From: Gammaproteobacteria bacterium UBA2965 | Lineage (GTDB): Bacteria > Pseudomonadota > Gammaproteobacteria > Pseudomonadales > Azotimanducaceae | Reading direction: 5' to 3' | Length of the DNA: 10,491 bases | NCBI GenBank assembly: GCA_002348385.1 | Contig: DEBD01000007.1 | Location: forward strand, 43,003-53,493 | Shown: in pieces, positions 5,775 to 10,491 of the stretch | Numbering within the stretch: position 1 is the stretch's first letter | How the letters are laid out: every line of letters begins with the position of its first letter | Notes under the pieces: generated by a model | What the model was told of the DNA's origin: nothing | Database searches by the model: none | Seen by the model: the letters and a program-made list of their open reading frames with translations, nothing else | Translations under genes and position numbers: made by a program

Positions 5775-7841
5775 TCACCATTCCACGTCCAGCCGCGCAA
5801 ACGCGCTGCGCCCGTAACCGGGCAAGCGCTCGCCCACCGGAAGGTCCGCGTTGCCTCGCACGCGGTTCACGCCGCCCAGGTGATCGGCGTAGCGCTTGTC
5901 GGCCAGGTTGTTCACTCCGAACCCGAGCCTCACGTTACCGCTGATCTGCCAGAATCCATGGAGGTTGAACAACTCGTAACTGCTCGATCTCAGCTCGCCG
6001 TTGGTATCCGACACCTTTCGCTGAGCGTCGTTCCAGAAGCTCTCCAGCGTAAGGCCCCAACGGCCGGCCGCGTAGTTCAGGGCAACGAACGCATTCAAAG
6101 GCGCGACGCGATACAGGTTGTCGTCCACGTCGTCACGCTTTCCGCGCACATAGTTGACCACCCCGTTGAGCGACCAGCGTTCGTTGAGCTCATAGGCCCA
6201 GTCCACGTCAAAGCCGTACAGCTTGGCGTCGACGTTGTTGAACTGCAGCGGCAGCGGGTTGGCGGCGCCGTTCATGGCGTTCATCATCTGCACGAACATC
6301 AACGCGGGCATGTCCGCGGACGCGGTGCCTTGAATGTAGTCGTTCACGCCCCGATAAAAGATACGAGGCGCCAATAGCAGACCCTCGCGCTCCCAATCCA
6401 GCCCGAGTTCAACCTCGTGCGCAACCTCCGGATCCAGACCCAGGTTGCCCGTGTAGGTAAGGCCGTCGGCCAGGCCCGCCGTCGCCTGCATGGGCAACCA
6501 CAGGAAGCGCTCCTGATATGACGGAGAGCGGGACTTTCTGGACAAACCGGCGTAGTAGGCGAGTTCCATGGACGTCCGATAGGTGACTTTGACCACCCAG
6601 TCGAAGTTATGATCCGTGGACGACCGATCGGCGCCGTTGAATCGGTCGCGCAGCGCGACTGCGGGGGGCATGCCCATCGCCGCGGGTGTCGCGTCGACGG
6701 AATCGCTGTCCATGGAAACGTTGTTGTACCGCACGCCAAGCTGCGCCATCCAACCGTCTCCGAAACGCTGTTCGCGCTCCACGAAGATTCCCAGCACGGT
6801 GCGTTCAGCGTGGTTGAAGTTGCGCACGAAAAACATGGGATTGTTGGGATTGTCGATGTCGGAGTCGTGCACCTCGTCGTGCCCATCCACGCCGACCGTC
6901 CAGCCGCCCATCCGGGCAGAAACTGCGAAACCCAGGCTTTCGCCGACGGCTATGTTGCGTCGCCACATGCCTTCGGCCATGGGCGCCTGGCGCAGGTGGT
7001 AGTTGGTCATGCCATGACCGATGTCGCTGTAGTGCAGTTTTGCCTGCACTTCAACGGCCTCACTTGCGTACGTCCAACCGATTCTCGCGAGATTGGCATC
7101 GATATATTGAATATCCATGGGCAGCGCTGGCGTGCCGCTGTTGCCGGTCTCGCTGCGCCCATAATCCAGCTGCAGCGTGTGTGCACCCATACGAAACCCA
7201 TAGCCGACGTCGAAGCGGTCACGCTGGTAGCGGGTGGGCAACAGCTTACCGCCTTGAAACTCCGCGTCATCAGCAGACTCGGTAAGCCCCGACAACCGCA
7301 GCTTGTGATGTTCACCGCCCAGGGAAACGGCCGCGCTCAACACCGTGCCGTTGTCCACACTGTGCGCGCCGGTGCGCGCGCGGCCCGCCAGCTTCAGCGC
7401 GCCGTCACCGAACTCGCCGTCCCAGGTCTTGGCGTTGATCACCCCGCCAATAGACTCCTGACCGGCGCATACCGGAGCGATACCCCGGTACACTTCCAGC
7501 GACTCCAGGTGTGCCGCGGGCGCGTAGGACAACGGCGGGTCCATCCAGTTGGGACCGCCCGCGCTGATCACAGCGCCGTTGATCTGCGTGTTAATACGAT
7601 AGCGCGACATGCCTCTGATCTGCGCAATGCCTGTGAGCGGACCGTTGCTGACGATGTTGGCCCCCACCGCCTTGCGTAGCAGCGTCGCCGAATCGGGGGC
7701 GATATCTACGGTATCCGCGAGTTCATACGTCCGAGAATTCTTTTCGCCGATCACCACGAGTTCTTCCAGCTCCGCGCGATCCGCCTGGACAGACTGGGTT
7801 ACCACCAGCGCGCCCACTATCAATGCAAGTGTCCTGCACAT
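5775..7841 (-). CDS. TonB-dependent outer-membrane receptor, probable copper/transition-metal type
   Basis: A complete 688-residue receptor. Residues 1-20 are a signal peptide ending VQA. The TonB box is probably in EELVVIG (about 26-32). A plug domain follows to about residue 137, with TLLRKAVGANIVSNGP, IRGMSRYRINTQINGA, and LESLEVYRGIAPVCAGQESIGGV; a barrel then ends in LDVEW with the terminal aromatic residue needed for outer-membrane insertion. The plug segment with NWMDPPLSY (98-106) resembles the NHMDPPLSY-type loop I associate with transition-metal receptors related to the OprC/NosA copper group. Met-rich stretches (around 278-292, 389-391, and MPALMFVQMMNAM at 511-523) and His-rich loops (321-325) fit soft-metal binding. 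The upstream DUF2946 gene supports copper. Binding site: GGAG nine bases upstream of the ATG, with a second AGGAG touching it. The substrate is inferred. Confidence 0.94.
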   Translation of the reverse strand: MCRTLALIVGALVVTQSVQADRAELEELVVIGEKNSRTYELADTVDIAPDSATLLRKAVGANIVSNGPLTGIAQIRGMSRYRINTQINGAVISAGGPNWMDPPLSYAPAAHLESLEVYRGIAPVCAGQESIGGVINAKTWDGEFGDGALKLAGRARTGAHSVDNGTVLSAAVSLGGEHHKLRLSGLTESADDAEFQGGKLLPTRYQRDRFDVGYGFRMGAHTLQLDYGRSETGNSGTPALPMDIQYIDANLARIGWTYASEAVEVQAKLHYSDIGHGMTNYHLRQAPMAEGMWRRNIAVGESLGFAVSARMGGWTVGVDGHDEVHDSDIDNPNNPMFFVRNFNHAERTVLGIFVEREQRFGDGWMAQLGVRYNNVSMDSDSVDATPAAMGMPPAVALRDRFNGADRSSTDHNFDWVVKVTYRTSMELAYYAGLSRKSRSPSYQERFLWLPMQATAGLADGLTYTGNLGLDPEVAHEVELGLDWEREGLLLAPRIFYRGVNDYIQGTASADMPALMFVQMMNAMNGAANPLPLQFNNVDAKLYGFDVDWAYELNERWSLNGVVNYVRGKRDDVDDNLYRVAPLNAFVALNYAAGRWGLTLESFWNDAQRKVSDTNGELRSSSYELFNLHGFWQISGNVRLGFGVNNLADKRYADHLGGVNRVRGNADLPVGERLPGYGRSAFARLDVEW

Positions 7842-7875
7842 CTCCTACTACTCCGCCAATCAAATGACTCCGAGC

Positions 7876-7890
7876 GCCTGAACCTCAGGC
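7876..7890. repeat. Short perfect hairpin in the DUF2946-receptor gap
   Basis: GCCTGA-ACC-TCAGGC forms a 6-bp stem with a 3-base loop, in the 87-base gap upstream of the receptor gene. It could be an mRNA processing or stability element, or chance. No T-run follows. Confidence 0.3.
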
Positions 7891-7909
7891 ACCGGATTGA
7901 AATGAAGGT

Positions 7910-7926
7910 CCGGCCGCAGGGGCCGG
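7910..7926. repeat. GC-rich hairpin just after the DUF2946 stop codon
   Basis: CCGGCC-GCAGG-GGCCGG forms a perfect 6-bp GC stem three bases beyond the DUF2946 gene's TAG (7929-7931). On the minus strand it is followed by a T-rich but interrupted tract (ACCTTCATTTC), so it may act as a partial terminator that lowers receptor expression relative to the first gene. This is inference. Confidence 0.35.
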
Positions 7927-7928
7927 CG

Positions 7929-8429
7929 CTAGGAGAGCGGTGGAGCGCGGGAGAGAAAGAGGTTGGGGGGCCGTCTGCTGACCTGTGAGCGCATATGGCT
8001 CAACGCGGCCTCGGGCTCGGGGCGGGCCTGAGGCGCCTCGAGCCGAGTCACCAGCACCACGGAATTATCGAGACCGCTGCCCAGCGGGCAATAATCGGTG
8101 GCCAAATGATCCGTTCGAGCCGACTCATCCCCGTGGTGAGGCGCTGCACTGCCGTGGTGAGCGTGCGCAGCGCCATGATGGCCATGCCCGGCACCGTGGG
8201 GGGCGTGCTCCCCGCCAAGCGCCTGGACAAACGCCGGCGGCAGCCCGTCGGGACACAGCATCACGAACCACCCGTGCCCGGCGCTGGCTGGCATGTAGCC
8301 GCCTGGAAACAGGCCCTGCATCAGCAATACGAGGCCTAGGGCCTGCGACCAGGCACGCGCGCGGCTTCTTTTGATTGGCTTGCTGATCGGTTTGCCCTTT
8401 TTCAAGCTAGTCCACACCCGGCGTCGCAT
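7929..8429 (-). CDS. His-rich DUF2946-type envelope protein, probable copper-associated
   Basis: A 166-residue protein. A basic N-terminus (residues 1-27) precedes one hydrophobic segment (about 29-42, ALGLVLLMQGLFPGGYMPA), read as a signal peptide or anchor. The GYMPA motif, a Cys in MLCPDG (Cys59), a second Cys in DYCPLG (Cys114) and a C-terminus ending in FLSRAPPLS match the DUF2946 pattern. Between the Cys residues is a metal-binding-like stretch (75-108) with 11 His in 34 residues, including HGHHG and HAHHG. DUF2946 genes are commonly beside TonB-dependent copper receptors, as here, but their biochemical role is not established; periplasmic copper binding or delivery is the reasonable inference. 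ATG 8429 is the first in-frame start after an upstream TGA, yet it has no Shine-Dalgarno and overlaps a tiny upstream frame (8407-8451), so its translation may be coupled to that frame. Confidence 0.86.
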   Translation of the reverse strand: MRRRVWTSLKKGKPISKPIKRSRARAWSQALGLVLLMQGLFPGGYMPASAGHGWFVMLCPDGLPPAFVQALGGEHAPHGAGHGHHGAAHAHHGSAAPHHGDESARTDHLATDYCPLGSGLDNSVVLVTRLEAPQARPEPEAALSHMRSQVSRRPPNLFLSRAPPLS

Positions 8430-8451
8430 GTTGCACCAGCTTGCTCATCAT
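8407..8451 (-). CDS. Possible 14-codon leader peptide overlapping the DUF2946 start
   Basis: On the minus strand GGTGGAG is followed directly by ATGATG and a short frame reading MMSKLVQHATPGVD then TAG. It overlaps the DUF2946 start in another frame and ends 22 bases inside that gene. This is the only ribosome-binding-like sequence before the DUF2946 gene, so the leader may carry ribosomes to the ATG at 8429 by coupling. The spacing from the purine-rich stretch to either ATG (0 or 3 bases) is short, which argues against efficient use. It could be chance. Confidence 0.25.
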   Translation of the reverse strand: MMSKLVQHATPGVD

Positions 8452-8481
8452 CTCCACCCCGCGGCCGCCACGGAATAAGCG

Positions 8482-8509
8482 GTTATCCTTACCGGCGTCC
8501 GGATACCAA
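8482..8509 (-). promoter_or_regulatory. Candidate sigma70 promoter for the DUF2946-TonB receptor unit
   Basis: On the minus strand TTGGTA (8509-8504) and GATAAC (8487-8482) are 16 bases apart; each matches its consensus hexamer at four of six positions. Transcription would start near 8475, about 24 bases before the small leader frame. The hexamers overlap an imperfect inverted repeat GTTATCC / GGATACC (8482-8488 and 8501-8507), with a third related half-site GGAATA at 8472-8477, where a regulator could bind. No known copper or Fur/Zur box was recognised. Confidence 0.38.
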
Positions 8510-8558
8510 CGACGATGTCGTGTAGTCTGTTGTGCCCACGTCGAGAGGCCGCCGAACC

Positions 8559-9386
8559 ATGGCTATGTCCCGAACCCGCGTGCACCTCGTGACCGGCGGC
8601 TTTCCGCCTGGCGCAACCGCCGCCCACGACATCGACTTCGCACGCCGCCAGCTACTCCAGGCCCTGAGCGAGATCCAGGGTGCGCGCGTCACGGTCGCCT
8701 CGGACTTTGCGGACCTCGAGCGCTGGCTGCCGCAATGCCAGGTGCTTGTGACCTACGTGGCTGGCCCGGTGCTCACGGACGATCAATGCGAAGCCGTGGA
8801 AGCCTGGCTGGACGACGGCGGCCGCTGGCTGGCGTTTCATGGCACCAGCGGCGGCAAGGCCGAGCGCGTGGATGGCAACGCGCTGGTGCGCCGCATGGTG
8901 CGCTCGCGCCATCATGAGGTGCTGGGGGCATTCTTTCTCAACCACCCACCCCTTAGACGCTTTAGCGTGGACGTGGCGGCGCCCGAACATCCGCTCACCG
9001 CCGGGATTCCGGCCAGCTTCGAGGTCGCCGACGAGCTATACCTGCTGGAGGTGGATCGGGCGCGCGTAGAGGTGCTGCTGACCACCTGCTTCGACGAAGA
9101 CCCCTCACCGCCCGGATTCGGTTTCCAATACGAGCGCGACACCTCCCCCCTGGAAGACGGGCGCACGCGCGCAGTGGCCACACAGCGCGCTGTCGGCAAA
9201 GGCGGCGTCATCTATATCGCCCTGGGCCACTGCCACGATGCGGCTTCGAACTCACAGCCATTCGTGGACACCAGCATCGAGCCCGACGGGAAGACCCCCA
9301 AGACATTTCGAGGCGTGTGGGAAGACGACACCTTCCGCCGCCTCCTAGAAAACGGCCTGAATTGGGCAGCCAGAACCAACCATTGA
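8559..9386 (+). CDS. ThuA-like domain protein (glutamine-amidotransferase-like fold)
   Basis: A 275-residue soluble protein with the ThuA layout: RVHLVTGGFPPGATAAHD (7-24), a DFADLE/VLVTYVAGPVLTDDQ strand-helix unit (49-76), GGRWLAFHGT (87-96), the conserved ADELYLLEV (157-165), GKGGVIYIALGHCHDA (213-228), and a C-terminal WEDDTFRRLLENGLNWAA (254-271). ThuA-like proteins share the class I glutamine-amidotransferase flavodoxin-like fold but usually lack its catalytic triad. The founding member lies in a rhizobial trehalose/sucrose utilisation cluster, where it acts with the dehydrogenase ThuB on disaccharides; most relatives have no assigned reaction. The ATG at 8559 is chosen (GAGAGG about ten bases upstream); an in-frame GTG at 8532 and ATG at 8565 are alternatives. 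It is divergent from the DUF2946 gene. No ThuB-like or sugar-transport gene is near, so the substrate is unknown. Confidence 0.9.
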   Translation: MAMSRTRVHLVTGGFPPGATAAHDIDFARRQLLQALSEIQGARVTVASDFADLERWLPQCQVLVTYVAGPVLTDDQCEAVEAWLDDGGRWLAFHGTSGGKAERVDGNALVRRMVRSRHHEVLGAFFLNHPPLRRFSVDVAAPEHPLTAGIPASFEVADELYLLEVDRARVEVLLTTCFDEDPSPPGFGFQYERDTSPLEDGRTRAVATQRAVGKGGVIYIALGHCHDAASNSQPFVDTSIEPDGKTPKTFRGVWEDDTFRRLLENGLNWAARTNH

Positions 9387-9422
9387 TCATCCCGGCGGTC
9401 TAGAAAACGCCGCCAACAACCG

Positions 9423-9428
9423 CATAAT
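9423..9428 (+). promoter_or_regulatory. hisG: Candidate -10 element for hisG-hisI
   Basis: CATAAT matches the -10 consensus at five of six positions and would place the start of transcription about 25-30 bases before the hisG ATG. The -35 position (CTAGAA, 17 bases away) is poor. Evidence is weak; the 75-base gap after the ThuA gene holds no clear terminator, so read-through from the ThuA gene is also possible. Confidence 0.3.
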
Positions 9429-9461
9429 GCACCCCCTAAATTGCAAGACCACGAGTTCGTC

Positions 9462-10394
9462 ATGGATTTCGGCAAGACCGGCGGCGGTTTGTACTTCGGC
9501 ATTCCCTCAGGCAGCCTCAATGAGCAGGTGCTTCGCATACTGGCGAAGGCCGGGCACCCGCTCGAAACCGGGCGCCGCTACGAGCTGACCACGCCCTACG
9601 ATCCAAACGTGGTGTTTCGCGTGCTCGATCGCAAGGAGATGCCCGAAAAGGTGAAGAAGGGCGTGGTGGACTGCGGCATCACCGGCAAGGACTACATCTT
9701 CGAAGCCGGCATGGAGCAGCAGGTGGAAGTCATCGGCAACTTCATCTTCTCCAAGCGCACCAATCAACCCTCGCGCATCGTGCTGGCTTCGCGACCGGAA
9801 CACGGCATCGAAAAGCCGGAGGACTGCGTGGGCAAAACCATTGCCACCGAGCTGCCCAACCTGACCCGACGTCGCATGAAGGAGCTGTTCGGCATCGACG
9901 ACATCAACATCCTGCCATCTGAGGGGAAGACCGAAGCCAAGGTGGTGATGGGCGAGTCGGATGCGTTCACCGACATCACCGAAACGGGAGAGACGCTGCG
10001 CGCCAACGGCAACAACATTGTGGCTGAAATCTTCACCTCCAATCCGCAACTGATCGCCAATGCCGATGCGCTGGCAGATCCGCTCAAGCGTGAAAAGATG
10101 GAGGACATCCGCATCTGCATGGAGGCGGTACTCAATGCCGAAAAGGAACCGGTGTATATGGTGTTTATGGATGTACCCACGCGGGTTCTGGACGAAGTGG
10201 AGCAGCTGCTGCCCGCCGTGGTCTCCCCGACCGTGAGTCCGGTGGTGGACGAGGCGTGGCGCAGTGTGTCGGTAGTGATCAACGAGTCGGAACTGAACAT
10301 TCTGGCGCCTCGACTGCTGCGGCTGGGGGTAGACGGCATCGTGCCAGTACCCGTGCCCAAGGTGTTTACTCAGGATATGGTCGGGGGAAGCTGA
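9462..10394 (+). CDS. hisG: ATP phosphoribosyltransferase, long form
   Basis: A 310-residue enzyme for the first, feedback-controlled step of histidine synthesis: ATP plus PRPP gives phosphoribosyl-ATP. The N-terminal catalytic part (about 10-200) has LYFGIPSGSLNEQVL, GVVDCGITGKDYIFE (67-81; canonical DxGITGxDxxxE), TELPNLTRRRMKELFG (129-144) and the PRPP loop region EGKTEAK...DITETGETLRANG (154-183). Residues about 210-303 form the HisG C-terminal ACT-like regulatory domain (ending VSVVINESELNILAPRLLRLGVDGIVPVPVPKV), which marks the long, self-sufficient form without HisZ. ATG 9462 is chosen by alignment of its N-terminus; it has only a weak binding site, and a TTG at 9441 is in frame. Its last base is shared with the hisI ATG, so the two are coupled. 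Some motif residues are unusual (SGSLN where KGRL/KGSL is typical). Confidence 0.95.
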   Translation: MDFGKTGGGLYFGIPSGSLNEQVLRILAKAGHPLETGRRYELTTPYDPNVVFRVLDRKEMPEKVKKGVVDCGITGKDYIFEAGMEQQVEVIGNFIFSKRTNQPSRIVLASRPEHGIEKPEDCVGKTIATELPNLTRRRMKELFGIDDINILPSEGKTEAKVVMGESDAFTDITETGETLRANGNNIVAEIFTSNPQLIANADALADPLKREKMEDIRICMEAVLNAEKEPVYMVFMDVPTRVLDEVEQLLPAVVSPTVSPVVDEAWRSVSVVINESELNILAPRLLRLGVDGIVPVPVPKVFTQDMVGGS

Positions 10395-10491
10395 TGGCAG
10401 ACACAGCAATCGAGGAAGGCGGCAACCTCACCATCAACTACGCCAAACGCGGAGGATTCGTCCCCTGCGTGGCACAGGACGCAGACAACGG
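10394..10491 (+). CDS. hisI: Phosphoribosyl-AMP cyclohydrolase, N-terminal fragment, cut by right window edge
   Basis: The ATG at 10394 overlaps the hisG stop in TGATG, so translation is probably coupled. The 32 complete visible codons end INYAKRGGFVPCVAQDADN, matching the HisI N-terminus pattern (…F/Y-x-KRGGLVP-VxQDA…). HisI opens the adenine ring of phosphoribosyl-AMP, step 3 of histidine synthesis. The zinc and catalytic motifs, and whether a HisE domain follows, are beyond the window. Confidence 0.88.
   Translation, partial: MADTAIEEGGNLTINYAKRGGFVPCVAQDADN

Noticed and set aside
4976..5944. Plus-strand open frame of 322 codons across the CoA-transferase and receptor end
   Set aside because: It is antisense to two clearly recognisable genes and crosses their boundary; its product shows no known motif.
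6609..7679. Plus-strand open frame of 356 codons opposite the TonB receptor
   Set aside because: The receptor on the minus strand has signal peptide, plug and terminal aromatic residue; the opposite frame is a shadow.
8139..8205. Runs of gtggtg/catgatgg as a possible tandem DNA repeat
   Set aside because: They are His codons of the DUF2946 protein; the unit is irregular at the DNA level and explained by the protein sequence.
9393..9416. GGCGG...CCGCC as a terminator after the ThuA gene
   Set aside because: The stem is only five base pairs with an 11-base loop and has no T-run.
9507..10409. Minus-strand frame of 300 codons opposite hisG
   Set aside because: HisG motifs are unmistakable on the plus strand and the antisense product is His/Leu-rich without known domains.

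Overview
The window is a GC-rich, tightly packed bacterial chromosome segment with eleven protein-coding genes, two of them cut by the window ends. No RNA genes, insertion sequences or CRISPR arrays were seen, and no gene-free stretch exceeds 300 bases. A LexA-type operator of the beta/gamma-proteobacterial form (TACTG-N10-CAGTA), a TonB-dependent receptor and the mix of catabolic and PQQ enzymes suggest a gammaproteobacterium, perhaps a marine aerobic heterotroph. The genus cannot be fixed from the sequence alone.

Layout from left to right. (1) 1-855, minus strand: the N-terminal 285 codons of a UvrD/Rep-type helicase, with a LexA (SOS) box 24 bases upstream of its start. (2) 932-1288, minus: a small EthD-family dimeric alpha/beta-barrel protein. 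(3) 1457-1825, plus: an exported 122-residue protein made of three imperfect repeats of about 35 residues, family unknown. (4) 1831-3351, minus: a membrane-anchored PQQ-type sugar/sorbosone dehydrogenase beta-propeller fused to a C-terminal cytochrome c domain. (5) 3474-4457, plus: a CrtC/AttH-like (DUF7064/DUF7065-type) protein. (6) 4484-5698, minus: a family III (CaiB/BaiF) CoA-transferase. (7) 5775-7841, minus: a TonB-dependent receptor with methionine-rich segments. (8) 7929-8429, minus: a histidine-rich DUF2946-type envelope protein. (9) 8559-9386, plus: a ThuA-like protein. (10) 9462-10394, plus: long-form ATP phosphoribosyltransferase (hisG), overlapping by one base (11) the start of phosphoribosyl-AMP cyclohydrolase (hisI), which runs off the right end.

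Functional units. The DUF2946 protein and the TonB receptor look like one minus-strand transcription unit for metal, most likely copper, acquisition or sensing. The CoA-transferase may be read through from it. EthD, the CoA-transferase, the CrtC/AttH-like protein and the PQQ-cytochrome enzyme are accessory catabolic or oxidative genes without one obvious shared pathway. hisG-hisI are translationally coupled and would carry out step 1 and step 3 of histidine synthesis. The strongest follow-ups are the copper-type receptor/DUF2946 pair with an odd translation start, the SOS-controlled helicase, the repeat protein, and the question of whether this hisG-hisI pair is the main histidine locus or a second set.
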